Shown here piece after piece: positions 22,531 through 36,210 of a stretch of DNA of 64,000 bases. The DNA is from Leptobrachium leishanense (taxonomy: Eukaryota > Chordata > Amphibia > Anura > Megophryidae). Position 1 is the stretch's first letter. The number at the start of each line of letters is the position of its first letter. The notes below the pieces were generated by a model. The model was not told the DNA's origin. It worked only from the letters and a program-made list of their open reading frames with translations, and ran no database searches. The stretch lies in contig CM019065.1 of NCBI GenBank assembly GCA_009667805.1, positions 152,494,101 to 152,558,100 of the forward strand, given 5' to 3'. The translations under genes and the position numbers were made by a program.

Positions 22531-23058
22531 AGGGATACTCTAGGCAACATGACCACCTAAGCTATTTTAGGTGGTCATGATGCCCGGAGTATGCTGCCCT
22601 TTGTTCCCCCTCCCTCCGCTCAGCGGTTCAGCTGAAAACAGCCGAGAGAGGCGGAGAAGTTTACTCCGCCCTCCCAGCTGTCAGTCAGCAGAGCGGGAAT
22701 CATATTTCCCGCTTCTGCCGACTTTTGCCGAGTAGGAGACGTCATCGCGCTTTTAGCGCGATGACGTCTCCAACTCCCTGCAGAAGCTGGCGGCTCCCTC
22801 TGAGGGTTAGTGTTTTGCGCGCATCCTCTTGCGCGCAACACTAATCCTCAGAGGGAGCCGGGAGGAAGCCTGCCGATTGGCTGGCTTATGTGAGAGGCGC
22901 GCTTCTCACGTAAACCAGAAGCCAAGACGCAGCAAGAAGGAGGACGGGAGCGGAAGAGGAGGGAGGGGAGTATAAAAAAAAATTTAAAAAACGCCGCTGG
23001 AAACAAGAGGATTTTAGGGTAAGTATTGCAGTTACAAGAAAAAAAAAAAAAAGTTTTA
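22531..23058. mobile_element. Hairpin-rich TTAA-bounded repeat
   Basis: Lies between TTAA at 22527-22530 and TTAA at 23059-23062. It begins AGGGATACTCTAGGCA and contains three clear stem-loops: CATGACCACCTAA with TTAGGTGGTCATG (22548-22579), GAGACGTCATCGCGCTTTTA region (22735-22770), and GGCTCCCTCTGAGG with CCTCAGAGGGAGCC (22792-22859). It has no coding capacity. It appears to have inserted at a TTAA in the LINE fragment and abuts the next element at a shared TTAA. Confidence 0.5.
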
Positions 23059-23062
23059 TTAA

Positions 23063-24284
23063 CCACTTTGATGCGGAGGACGCGCTCAGCGCGTCCTCCG
23101 CATGGCTCCTGCTGTGCTGAGGACGCGCTGAGCGCGTCCTCCCTTTGGGGTCAGCATTCGACCGGGTTCTGGCCGATCGCTGGCCCCCCCGGTGTGGGCT
23201 GACATCCTCGATGTCAGCCCAGCATCCGGAACCGCCGCCGGTGAAATTAGGTGTCATCGCGGCGGCGCGATGACACCTAATTCAGGCGCCCCCCCCCCCG
23301 CATGTGCGGAGGAGGCGCCTGAAAAGGAGGGGGGGGGGTCCTTCGGACCTCTCTCCCTCCCGATCGGCGGCGTTGCGGGGGTTAACCCAGGCACCATTTG
23401 GAAGGGCACAGCCTGCCCTTCCAAAATGGTACCTGGCATTAACCCCTGGGGAGCTGGATCACGAATCGGCGCTGAAAAGCGCCGGTTCATGATCCTTTCC
23501 GGAGCTGGCCGACATCAAGCCTCCGGGAACTCCCCTGAGGACTGGCGTCATCGTGCATAGCACGATGACGCCAGCTCCTGGAGTTAACCCCTAACTGCCA
23601 CCAACGGTGGAGATAGGGAGTTCCAATGAACTCCCTATCTCCCGATCCGTGGCAGCTAGGGGTTAACGTTTGGTATTGTTGGATCGGCCAGAGCATGGCC
23701 GTTCCAACGATACCAAACTCGAATGTGAAAAAAGTTAGTAAAAATAAATAAAATAAAATAAAAATAAAAAAATATTTTAAAAAAAAATAAAATAAAACAC
23801 TTTTTTTTTCTTTTTTTTGGTTTGTTAATGCAGCAATATTGTTCCCATTTCAATTATAATGTGAACAATGATGCTGCACTAACGATTTTTGTATGCGGTG
23901 CGTTTGTTAAAAATCGTGTAATTTTCCCCAAAAAAAAATGTAACGAGACCCCATCTCTAATTTTTTTATCAAGCGCACCCCATACAAAATATAACCGTAA
24001 TTGCTCGCATGTTAAAATGTGGAAAAAAAAAAACACTTTACACGCTGTAAATTATTGAAAATTCATATTTTATTGCATTTTTTGTTATAATATACAGACA
24101 GGTCATGACGTATACATATAATAATGACATATTATTAATCTGCCGAGTCTGACGGAAAGAACGATATATAATATGTCTGGGTCATATACTAAAATAAGCC
24201 TTCAAAACGCGTTTAAACATGATGAGCAAAACTGGTAAAAATGACCTCAGCACAGAGGCGGGAAAAGCCTCAGCAGCGAAAGGG
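23063..24284 (-). mobile_element. Palindrome-array TTAA-target element, copy 1
   Basis: A 1.22-kb element flanked by TTAA (23059-23062, 24285-24288). The ends are CCACTTTGATGCGGAGG and, from the right, CCCTTTCGCTGCTGAGG. TTAA and CCC-type ends suggest piggyBac-like mobilisation. The GC-rich half is a run of perfect or near-perfect palindromes, such as GAGGACGCGCTCAGCG/CGTCCTC (23076 on) and CATTTTGGAAGGGCA-type pairs (23393-23430). The AT-rich half carries the paired-palindrome module (23670-23882). It is inverted relative to, and very similar to, the copy at 38248-39476. No transposase. Confidence 0.75.
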
Positions 24285-24339
24285 TTAAGGGAATAGGGAT
24301 AGGTTAGGAAAAAAAAAACGGGGGGGGGGGGTGATTTTT

Positions 24340-24729
24340 TTGTTAGCGCACTTTTAACGTGCGTTCTGTCGCACATAATTACGGCCGCACTAGCAGCAGA
24401 TGACGGGCAATGACGGCTAATATACGATGTACGGCCGCACAAAAGTCCGGGCGTGCAACGCAAGTGTAATTTGAACGCATTTTTTCTGAGAATGCTGAAC
24501 CGCTAGTACTGACGTACTGAGTGCGCAGCTGCGGCATAGCGGCGTGTTTGCGTGATTAGGAGATGTCAGACACTGCTAATGTCCAGCCTACATAACGTCC
24601 AGACGCAAAAAGAGTTTTATTGACGATCCGTACAAAATCACGCCCGAAAATGCGCGTCATCTGACCGTTTTTGCGCATTCCGTGAAAAAATACGTCAATG
24701 CATTCGGACGCACTTTTTCACGTTCACTA
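24340..24729 (-). mobile_element. Harbinger-like MITE, subfamily A, termini eroded
   Basis: The interior matches other subfamily A copies in reverse (ACGGCCGCACTAGCAGCAGA; GACGATCCGTACAAAATCACG; ATTCCGTGAAAAAATACGTC). The outer terminal blocks and flanking triplets cannot be recognised. Confidence 0.7.
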
Positions 24730-25869
24730 CCATCTTTAGACATAGTGTCTGATTTTCAAGCTCCCCCTCCAACGTGATGTGCGCTTTATAACTATCCCCC
24801 CCCCCCCCAATTTTGTGCCCTACTCCAACCCAGGTATAAATCCGCTCCAGTTAAGTTAAGAGGCTGAATTCCAGACCTGGTTTTTTTTTTTGTTTTGTTT
24901 TTTTCCCCCTTTCTTCACTTCGAATACAGATGTATCCAGGACCACATACTTTTGTTTCTAACCTGTTTGGTTACCTTCATTTCAAAAATGCAAGTCTAAC
25001 AAGAAATGAGAAAAAGACAGGGTGATGTGATAAAGTCAAATAATTGTGTATATTCTCTTACTCAAATGTTTATGCATACATACTTTGTAAACCGTTGATT
25101 CTTCTAGTGTCTGCACACACACATGCTATGACTAATCTTGCATCTTTTACCAAATATAAATTTCCATTGAGGGGGGGGGGGGGTTGAGTCATAGGTTCAG
25201 TTGGAACAATTTGCACCAAAGACAGTGTTCAACATTTGCATCGTTAGTGGTTTTGCACATAAATGTTTCAAGCAGAAACGCATTCTCACATTATATGCTC
25301 ATCGACCAGGATGTGGTTGAGGTCCATCAGCCAATCTTACAATATCTGGGCAGAGCAATCCATTTCACGTTAACTGATGTGCTGAGATATACCCTCAATG
25401 GGAAGACCGGTAGAGAGGGACACATCTGTACAAACCCATTGACAAATTCCATTCAGGTGAGTGAGCAGCATTTAATATTTTTAGGTTTTCCTGCACAAAT
25501 AAGCCAGAAGTGAATCTGTGGCTCTGGAGGTTCGTGCTTCGGTCGTTCCCTTTGGTATGTTAACACGCGCTTAGAAAGTGGCAGATGACATAATGTGAAT
25601 GTCAAAATTAATCTAGGCAGTACCATCATGGAACTAGATTCCTTATTTGTTTCCCCCATAGACTAACTCAAAAATGGTTTAATCCACTCTCCCCGTCTAA
25701 CGCGCATAGTTCGTTTGGTCCAGCCCCATTTCCTGTGCAGCAAAGCTTCTCTTCCTTCATGCTAACTGGAGGCTTGTGATTAGCATCCTGTTTATACTGC
25801 AGACCTGGCAAACCAAGCCCAAGAGATCATGGCTGATCTGACAACTTTATAAACTGAGACATACAGTGC
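24730..25869. other. Intergenic DNA, nothing firmly assigned
   Basis: A plus-strand frame around 25200-25457 ends at CAG followed by GTGAGTG, a good donor sequence, but the peptide is unrecognised and no acceptor is convincing. C- and G-runs at 24797 and 25172. No repeat ends were paired. Confidence 0.3.
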
Positions 25870-25873
25870 TTAA

Positions 25874-26722
25874 CCCCTTCACTGCTGAATCATTTCACGC
25901 CTGTGTGCTGTGCTCATTTTTACCGGTTTCGCTCATCATGTTTAAACGCGGTTTGAAGCATTATTTTATTATATGACCCAGACATCATATAGATCGTTCT
26001 CTCCGGCAGATTCATAATATATCATTATTATATGTATACATCATGTCCTCTCTGTATATTATAACAAAAAAAAAAATACAATAAAATTAGAATTTAATAA
26101 ATTTACAACGTGTAAAGAGTTTTTTTTCACATTTTAACATGCGAACGTTTGCGGTTATATTATCTAGGAGTTGCGCTTGTAAACAATGATGCTGCACTAA
26201 TTTTTTTAACATAATTGAAATGGGAACAACGATACCAAACATTAACACCTAGCTGCCACGGATCGGTAGATAGGGGGAATGAAACCCCCCCCATCTCCAC
26301 CATTGGTGACGTCATTGCGCGATGATGCCAGTCGTTAGGGGGAGATCCCGGAAGCTTGGCCGACATCCAAGATGTCGGCCAGCTCCGGGAGAGGATCACG
26401 ATCTGGCGCCGAATCACGGTCTGCCCCCAAGGGGTTAAAGCCAGCCATGGCAGGCTGTGCCCTTCAAAATCGGTGCCTGCCTTTGACCGCTGCCCCTTAC
26501 AGAAGGGGAGGGAGAGAGGTCCAAAAGGACCTCCCCCTCCCTTTCAGGCACCTTACCGTAGTCGCAGGGTGGGGGGGGCCTGTGATAGATGCTAGCGCAA
26601 TGACATCTATTGTCCCTGCCGGGGTCCTGGGCTGTCTGCACCGGGGGGGGGGGGTGCAGCATCCATAGCACAGGAGAACCACTTGGCTGGACGCGCTGAG
26701 AGCGTCCTTAGCAGTCAAGTGG
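25874..26722 (+). mobile_element. Palindrome-array TTAA-target element, copy 2 (deleted)
   Basis: Flanked by TTAA (25870-25873, 26723-26726). Begins CCCCTTCACTGCTGAATC and ends CAGTCAAGTGG. It is 849 bp, shorter than copies 1 and 4. It keeps the palindrome GGCCGACATCCAAGATGTCGGCC (26349 on) in full, but several other stems are lost or degenerate. Confidence 0.7.
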
Positions 26723-27132
26723 TTAAACGTAATTTGAAGTCACGTTTTATTTTACGACGAAGACATGTTTACAGTTGCAAGAAAAAGTATGTGAACCCTT
26801 TGGGATTACGTGGAGTTTTGCATGAATTGGTAATAAAATGTGCTCTGATCTTCATCTATGTCACAACAATTTGATAAAACAACACAAACATTATAGGTTT
26901 TCATGTGTTTATTAAACATAACATGTAAACATTCACAGTGCAGGGTGGGAAAAGTATGTGAACCCCTAGCGTAATGACTTCTCCAAGAGCTAATTGGAGC
27001 CAGGAGTGAGCCAACCTTGAGTCCAATCAGTGTGATATTATTGGATGTATTGCTGAACGCTGTCCTGCCCTTTAAAAAATACACACCAGTGTTGGGTTTA
27101 CTGGTTTCAAGAAGCACTGCCTGATGTGAACC

Positions 27133-29032
<1,900 letters not shown>

Positions 29033-30240
29033 AGTCCAAAGGTTCACATACTTTTCCCACCCTGCACTGTGAATGTTTACATGTTCTATTTCAATAAAAA
29101 CATATGTTTGTGTTGTATTATTTTAAGCAGACTGTGTTTTTCAAATTGTTGTGACTCAGATGAAGATCAGAGCACATTTTATGACCAATTCATGCAAAAC
29201 TCCACGTAATCCCAAAGGGTTCACATACTTGGTCTTGCAACTGTATATATCCTTTTTTACGGCAGATTCAGAATATATCATTAATATATGTGTACAGCAT
29301 ACCCTGCCAGAATGCTATAAAACAAAAAAGTGCATTTCCATTAAAATGTCAATCATTTACAGTGTGTAAAATATTTTTTTCACATTTTATTATCCAAGCC
29401 TTTGCGGTTATATATTCTGTGGGGTACATTTGTTCGAAAAATACAATTAAATTTTTTTTTGAGAAAATTACGCAAGTTTAGCTAAAATGTCTCATTAGTG
29501 CAGCATCATTGTTCACGTGGTAATTTAAAAGCGAACACTATTGCAGCATTAATAAAAAGTAGAAATATGAAAAAAATAAATAAAAAAAAAAAATTCTATT
29601 TTACACCAAACCACTTTTGATATCATTGGAACACCCATGATCTGGGTCTTTCTAATGATAACAAACATGACCCCCCCATCTCCACCATTAGGTGGCAACT
29701 AAGGGTTAGCTCCTGAACTGACATCAACGCGTCCATGCAAAATGATGTCAGTGGATGGGGGGGGGACGGACGACCCCGGAGGTTTGGCTAACATCCAAGA
29801 TGTCAGCCACCTCTGGGACAGGACCTTGCGCTTTGGTGCTGATTCAGCCCCTAAGGGATTAAAGAGGCAGACTGGCGGGGGGGGGGCTGAAACAGACATC
29901 ACGCCCGGCATCCCAGACGTGGGGCCGACATAAAAGATGTCAGCCTGCACTGGGAGATCACAGCGAACGGCCGAAATAATGGACAATTGCTGGCTGCAAT
30001 GTGAGGACGCGCTCAGCACGTCGTCTGCACGCGTCCTCCGCAGCCAAGTGGTTAATAAACCCAACATGCTTTCCTTGGCGTGTTATTTTTTAGCCATAGG
30101 GCCCGGTCATATGTGCTTGTTGAAATCTCCAGTACAGATACAAATGAAAATAACTACCGTACTTCCTTTGAGGCTCCTGCATTAAAAGGGGACAGTCCAG
30201 TACAGCAATTTTCAACCGGATGCAGACTGATAAATCATGT

Positions 30241-31556
30241 ACATCAAAAAAACGCTTGGCAGCTCCAAAGAACTGACAATTGGTACTAGAGGAGTGGCTA
30301 CAAAATTGTTACAAAAATTAGACACTCTCAGATGCAAGGAAAAAATTAAAACCATAAACACAGACAACAAACATCGCAGGGTGTAATGGAAACAAAGCCA
30401 GTGTATAATGGCTGTGGATAGAGGGTGGAATGGAGAGATTGCAGAGTTATAAACACTCAATATAAGGACGATGGTGGGGACATATACTGTTGTTACGTTA
30501 TACATACTATTAATCAAGCGATCGTTACAAATGATGCCTTATTCCATATTGGTTTCTTATCGATATAGCTATCACAGGTGCTAGACTTCCAGAACGATGG
30601 GCTCCCCTGACATTTTCAGGATAAGACTAGGACAAACTACTCGGGATTGTTTTCCTCTGAATGTATTATCCCTCCTTCGTTCCAACACGGACCACATATC
30701 ACTTTAGTTTAATATAAGGCAACACTCGTTTGCGGTGTTATGGATCCGTCTATTGACTCTATATCTACGTTAATGTTTATCCTTTAGCCCTGCTGTTTAC
30801 CTGCCTGGAGCATCACGTGATCCTCTGTCCCGTTGATAGGACTTAGAGGGCCATGTGACCTTTCATTCATACAATTGGGTCCATATGGCATATGTAAGCC
30901 TATCAACCGACTTTACTGCTGGGTGGGACATTGGACCAATCAATTAACAGCAACTGGTCACATCTCGATAAGACATGGAATAAAAGAGGGAGGTACATTC
31001 AACAAGTACTAACTATTTTTGCTCCAGATGAAGCCGACGCTCAGTCGGCGAAACATATGTTGAGCCCATGTACCAACTTTGATTTTAAGTTGTAAGTTAT
31101 GTGTATCGCATCTGTAGGGCGAGGACAGAATCTTTGAGCATGAGCTCTATCAGTCTAGGGTCAGTGCTGGCGTGCCAATTGTTTTGGCTATTTATGGTTT
31201 GCAAATTGATGCCTATTCCCTCTGATCATTGTGGGACCTTATATTGAGTGTTTATAACTCTGGCTGCCATCTCTCCATTCCACCCTCTATGCACAGCCAT
31301 TATACATTGGCTTTGTTTCCATTACACTCGGCGAGGTTTGTGGTCTGTGTTTATGTTTTTAATTTTTTCCTTCCATCTGAGAGGGTCTAATTTTTGTAAC
31401 AATAAAGATAACAATTTTTTGTAGCCACTCCTCTAGTACCAATTGTCAGTTCTTTGGAGCCGCCAAGCGGTTTTTTGATGTTCATTTATACATAGGCAGG
31501 TGATTTTTCATTTGTAGGTCCCGGTTTCTTACTGGGTCCTTTATTTCGTCCAGTTT
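30241..31556. mobile_element. Non-autonomous inverted-arm element with hammerhead-like motif (Penelope-like)
   Basis: Flanked by a perfect 14-bp direct repeat, CTGATAAATCATGT, at 30227-30240 and 31557-31570. About 230-bp arms (30241-30470 and 31240-31485) are inverted copies starting ACATCAAAAAAACGCTTGG. A hammerhead-like core lies at 31021-31065. Long inverted repeats, a 10-15 bp target duplication and hammerhead motifs are all known features of Penelope-like elements. No protein remains. Confidence 0.65.
31021..31065 (+). ncRNA. Hammerhead-ribozyme-like motif
   Basis: Helix I is GCTC (31021-31024) with GAGC (31062-31065). Helix II is GCCGAC (31033-31038) with GTCGGC (31044-31049). The GAAAC core block is at 31050-31054 and the site triplet is GTT. 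The other core block reads CAGATGA instead of CTGATGA, and an extra A precedes helix II, so activity is doubtful. Confidence 0.5.
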
Positions 31557-31600
31557 CTGATAAATCATGTGCCTTGACAATTTTTTTTTTGCTTTTTAAA

Positions 31601-32450
31601 GGCCCGTGTCAGACGAGCGCAGTTATCACGTCCGTGTTGCCGCGCAGTTTAACATCCGTCGTAACATAGAATCATGATCAATAGAGACCCACACACTAAG
31701 TATTGTGCGTGTGCAGTTCGGTGCCCACAATGCACGTGGCAAACGGACGCAAGTTAGGCTAAGGTCAAACTAACACATTCTGAGCACACTGTGCGTCCGT
31801 GCACAACTGATGTACTTTCTGACTGATGATACTGTAGACACCACACGGGAAATAAAATTAATATGCAAAATGAAAATTGATACGATATGAAAAACCATTT
31901 TGTCCGTCAAAAACACTGGATGTCAAAAATGCAGTCCGTCTGAATACATTTCACCACTCACACACAAAGCTACCCGGACGTGGCGCACTCTGTGCAACCG
32001 TCCTAGCAGTTTGACGTTCTTCCCTAAATTGCGTCTGGTGCCACGTGAGTTCGCACTTCTGTGCGGACGTACTTCGTGTGTGGGTCTCTATGGATCATAA
32101 TTTTATGCTACGACGGACTTTAAAATATGCGGCAACACAGACGCGATCACTGCGTTAGTCTGGCACGGGCCTGAGGCAAAAACGTAAAACCGCTAGACTG
32201 ACACGCAGAGTGCGCCACGTCCGCGTAGCGTTCTGTGTGAGTGATGAGATCGACACAGCGCATTTGCAACGTCCAGCACCTTGACGCACAAAATGGCTTT
32301 TCATAGCCTTTAAATTTTTTGCATTTTTCATATTAATGCTATTTCCCATAGTTCCCTTTTTCTACATCTGTCAAGAAAAACGGACCGTATGGTGTCTACA
32401 GTATCTAACGTCAGTAAGTATGTTCATTATGCACGCACGCAGAATGTGCT
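31601..32450 (+). mobile_element. Harbinger-like MITE, subfamily B, host of a nested copy
   Basis: Left end GGCCCGTGTCAGACGAGCGC at 31601. The body continues to 31756, is interrupted, and resumes at 32175 with AACGTAAAACCGCTAGACTG, running to ATGCACGCACGCAG near 32443. The outermost right terminus is missing. Joining the flanks of the nested copy restores the collinearity seen in the copy at 15634-16092. Confidence 0.75.
31757..32171 (+). mobile_element. Harbinger-like MITE nested in another of its own family
   Basis: A 415-bp copy of subfamily B with ends GGCTAAGGTCAAAC and the inverse of GGCCCGTGCCAGAC, flanked by TTA (31754-31756) and TGA (32172-32174). It sits inside the copy that begins at 31601. 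Confidence 0.8.
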
Positions 32451-32750
32451 CAAAGAGATACTTGTTTTGTAAATTAAGAAATAAGATGTTAAGCTTCAAT
32501 TTGATGATGTTCTTTGCAGCAATAGATCTCCCATTTGTGCCATTGCTCCTTTACACTCCTATGGGATCACTGTCCTGTTACACACCTCATTTGTCCATTG
32601 CACAGCAGATTCCCACATCACACTTGGGGACCTTTGATGGTGTACAGCAGGGGTGGGCAGACCTTCGTATGGCAAGGATACAGGAAAACGGTGTCGCGCC
32701 TGAGCCCTACAGAGACAGCTGCAACAACCAGACGTAACATGTATAAAACA
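32172..32750. other. End of outer MITE, then unassigned DNA
   Basis: From 32451 to 32750 no gene is seen. CAGCAGGGGTGGGCAGACC at 32646 resembles a hAT-type left terminus, but no partner end or 8-bp duplication was found. Confidence 0.3.
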
Positions 32751-33000
32751 TATGTGAAACAAAACACAATTAGAGGCTTCGGTTTACTTGAATGCCCATT
32801 AAAGTGTAAGCTCATCTGCCACGTCACGGCACCTTTAGTGAGGGGAGTCCTACCTATTGAGTCCAAAAGCTGCTTACTCAACAACCACATATGACGTAGC
32901 ATGAGCAAATGTGGTTGCTTTGAAAGCAGCTTTTGGATCCTCCACCTCCCGAACTGGGACATGATCAAGTAAACCAAAGCCTCTAAATGTGTTTCACATG
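32751..33000. mobile_element. Foldback MITE
   Basis: The left end GTGAAACAAAACACAATTAG then GGCTTCGGTTTACTTGA is mirrored on the right by TCAAGTAAACCAAAGCC then AAATGTGTTTCAC. The arms also pair internally (CAAAAGCTGC with GCAGCTTTTG, 32858-32935). No coding and no clear target duplication. Confidence 0.65.
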
Positions 33001-34160
33001 GTGTTCTAGGGATAAGCGCACTTGACATTGTTTATGGCAAGGACCACCTCTAATATATTCCAAGTGACAAGGTCTAACAACGACTGGGGGGGGAGGAGGG
33101 AAAGAAGAGAAAAAAATAAATAAATAAAAGCAGTCTTGATGATAATAAGTACAATAATGGGAAAACATGAAAGTTCATTAATTAGGTTGTCGAAGACGAC
33201 TTGCACTGCATACTGTCCAATTTTGAGCATCAACTCGGTATAAAATTGTTACTGCTACTCTTGTACAGAGCCGAGTATGATGCTGCCGCTGCCGATCTGG
33301 AGTGCTGCTGCCGAGTCTGCTGCCAAATTGAGTGCCGCACCAAGTAATTTTGAGACAATTCGTATATTCACCAAGCTGTCAATTTGCCAAATACAGGTGC
33401 AAATATGGTGCATTTTGCTGCAATTTGGCAGCACCGAAATTGTCCAATGGAGAACCAAATCAATTATTCACAAAAACGCTGAATTGCACCGAAATTTATT
33501 TTTTAAAGTCCCCCCCCCCAAAAAAATAAAAGGGAGATTTTTTAAAAGCATTAATAATTTAAAACCAGACATTTTTATTGATTTAATCTTCTATTAGGAA
33601 CACACGCACACTTTGGTGGAATTTGCAGAGGCACTTTTAGCCAATGTCTGGAAACTGCTTTGGCAAAATGCTGTGAACATTCGGTAAACAGAATTTACTG
33701 AAGTCGATGAAATGGAGTTCAATTTCGGGGTCTTGTGAAGAGACCCCATAGTAAAATTCTTGTTTCATTTAAATATGAAAAAACTAATTTGAATCACTCT
33801 CTTCCGGGGGCACGTTGCTGGAATAACAGCTGTGAGAGGAGGAACCATCCTACAGGGCAGCTCTCCAGAGGCCTGTTCAGTTCCTCAGCAGCGGCTGAAT
33901 TCCTCCATTGCAGCAGTTCAGTTTGCTGCAGTTGTCTCACTGAACGCTTTGGCTGTAAATATTGAAGCAAAAGGGCAGAGAATTGCTTAATGAAACGTGC
34001 TGTTTCTGCAATATCTACTGTTGTCCATTTTATTATTACCACTTTAGTGTTAATGTTTACAATGTTCCAATAAATATTTTGTGTTTTTGTCCACCAAAAC
34101 CTCAAACTGAACATTTCCTTATGGATTATTTGCTCCGTGGAGGCGGCCATCTTTCCTAGG
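33001..34160. other. Intergenic DNA, nothing firmly assigned
   Basis: Blocks around 33280-33740 (GCACCGAAATTGTCC, GAACATTCGGTAAACAG) loosely resemble the CAGGGTTATTCAGAGA element family. No coding domain is visible. Confidence 0.3.
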
Positions 34161-34167
34161 TCACTCA

Positions 34168-34247
34168 GCTGTAAGTGCTAAGTTAGCAGTGCTGAGCGCT
34201 GAGCTGCAGCACATTGTTCAGTGCCAAGTTGCTAACTTAGCACTTGC
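34168..34247. repeat. Short inverted repeat
   Basis: TAAGTGCTAAGTTAGCA on the left pairs with TTGCTAACTTAGCACTTGCA on the right, with a partly paired loop. It may be a decayed foldback element. Confidence 0.6.
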
Positions 34248-34849
34248 AGCGGATGAGGAACTGAACATGCCTCAGGAACTTGAGTGCCGGGGGGGGGGGG
34301 GTACATTTTACATAACACCGCAGCTATACAAAATGGCTGGCCTGCATGAGAGAAAGAAATGGCCTCAAAGCGTTTTGGAATTCTGGAGTCACCGAGATGA
34401 ACGCTCATAGTTTCCTGGCATAATATTAAAAAAAGGTGACACATATATATTCATTCCATAGTCACTCAAGCCTTCGTCCAGAAATGCTCTCATGCATACA
34501 CGACAGCCACCTAGGCATTGAAAAGTGCAAGCATAGACCATGTGATATTGTTTTGGCCTGGAATTGCAAAGGAAATTAAAGAAATAGTACATGTTCTATA
34601 TGCCTCACATACCATCACGCAACTCTAGAGAGCCAATGATCAGTCACAGAGTACCTGACAGACCGTGGCAAGTAGTGACTACTGATTTAGTCACCTGGCA
34701 CAATATGGATTTTCAATACGTATTACTGCAGGTTTATCATTTGATTTAGTGGGAGAGGGGTACACTCATTAAGGAGCTGCACGTAGTATATATAGTATTA
34801 TCAACCAATTGGGGGAGCTACTATATGGATCTCATATCTGGTGGGATAC
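34248..34849. other. Intergenic DNA, nothing assigned
   Basis: Contains a G-run near 34290 and no recognisable coding sequence. Confidence 0.3.
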
Positions 34850-35358
34850 TACAGCAGATACTTTGAACTGGACAGAGTCCACAGCACAACTGCTGTAATA
34901 CACAAGTTAAAGGCGGCCTTCGCAAGGCATGGTATCCCAGAGACTCATCTATTCAAGTCTATACTAACCTGCAAAGCAACGTACTAGCTGAGAGAAATGT
35001 ACAGACAGCCAAGTCACCAAGGGAAAAGGCCAGAGTGGACCGGAAAGATCCATACCTCAGTATCCTGGAATAGCGCAACAGCCCTATTGATAATTTCAAG
35101 TCGCCGGCACAGCTGCTTAAGAGCCTAAGATCCATGCTTCCATCTTGCAATCAACAGCTCATGCCCAAAATAGTCAATCAGAACGAAGTCATATCCAGAA
35201 GGCTACATAGTCAGAATCTTCAGAGAAGCTACTACAACAGGTCAGCTAGACCATTTTCACAACACGCTGAAGGGCAGACAGTGTACAGGAACATGGTTAG
35301 TGGCGCCCGGCAGTCATCACCAAAGCAGCCAATACCAACAGATCCTACCATGTGAGCA
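34850..35358 (+). pseudogene. Ty3/Gypsy integrase C-terminal fragment
   Basis: One frame begins ELDRVHSTTAVIHKLKAAFA and RHGIPE, the end of an integrase core (strand-helix after the second Asp). After a frame change come ERNVQTAKSPREKARV, then DPYLSILE*RNSPIDNF..SPAQLL, then LPSCNQQLMPKIV, the characteristic region after the catalytic Glu in Gypsy integrases (A..VQ..K, DPYLALL.YRNTP, SPAQLL.GR, LP). It has at least two frame changes and a stop. No LTR or reverse transcriptase is adjacent. It is a different lineage from the 46.8-59.5 kb element, whose integrase lacks the DPYL..YRN motif. Confidence 0.75.
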
Positions 35359-35502
35359 CCAGTGATGGGTTAGAATAGCGTCACAACAGGCGTCACCTCC
35401 TAGACATAAGAGTCACAGTACTAACAGAAATGCAGACTTCGTACCAGAGGACATCAGCCCAGATGCACCAACATCGCACTGCACACCATCTGAGTACATT
35501 TA

Positions 35503-35932
35503 GGCTAATGTCAGATGAACACAGTCAGAGCGCACTCTGCGTGCGTGCATAACGGACAGATGTACTGACGGAAGATACTGTAGACACCACACAGTCCGTT
35601 TTTGACAGATGGGAAATATGGAAACAATATTAAATGACAGGTACAGTCAGCCAGACCAAAAAAAACAAAAAAAAAAAAAACTTCTGAGCGTCAACGTTGT
35701 GAACGTCGCAAATGCGTTGCATCTGACGTTGTGTCATCATACACATTGGGCGTCCGACGTAGCACTTTTACGTCGAGGCCTAAATGGCATCCGTTGCCAC
35801 CTGCGAGGTGCGTGCGCACTTCGCTTCGCACTTACTTCGTGTGTTGGTCTCTATTGATTACAAATCAATGCTACAACGGACGTTAAACTGTGGCGACACA
35901 GATGTGATGACTGCGTTCGTCTGACGCTAGCC
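35503..35932 (+). mobile_element. Harbinger-like MITE, subfamily B
   Basis: Left end GGCTAATGTCAGATGAAC after TTA (35500-35502), right end the inverse of GGCTAGCGTCAGACGAACGC before TAA (35933-35935). Interior matches the copy at 15634-16092 (GATACTGTAGACACCACAC). It contains an A-rich insertion near 35660. Confidence 0.8.
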
Positions 35933-36210
35933 TAAGAGCCTACCTGATGACCGCGACAAAACATCCACCCTCTTCGCTCACCACCCTTCCTCATCTTCTC
36001 CCTAGACAACCAGGTATGCATGGCAGATAAAGCCAAGAGACATCCTGGACCTGTGACCGTGCGGGGGTGTTCAAGGACAGCTACTTGCTGCAAAGATGAC
36101 GCATTATTCCTAGTTTTAAGTGTGTATTTAGTGATTTGTAAATATAGTTTAATGATTTTTATATATTGCATATATTTATTTTACGGTTATAAAATACAAG
36201 GAGTTTATAC
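35933..36210. other. Intergenic DNA, nothing assigned
   Basis: AT-rich. TTGCATATATTTATTTTA at 36166-36183 recurs with one change at 38210-38227, a possible target duplication of the element between. Confidence 0.35.

Noticed and set aside
25216..25457. Possible exon ending at CAG then GTGAGTG
   Set aside because: The donor is good but there is no convincing acceptor and the peptide resembles nothing I know.
31601..32450. CRISPR-like or CpG-island interpretation of the ACG-rich blocks
   Set aside because: Inverted termini, trinucleotide duplications and dispersed copies show these are miniature transposons; there is no spacer-repeat periodicity.
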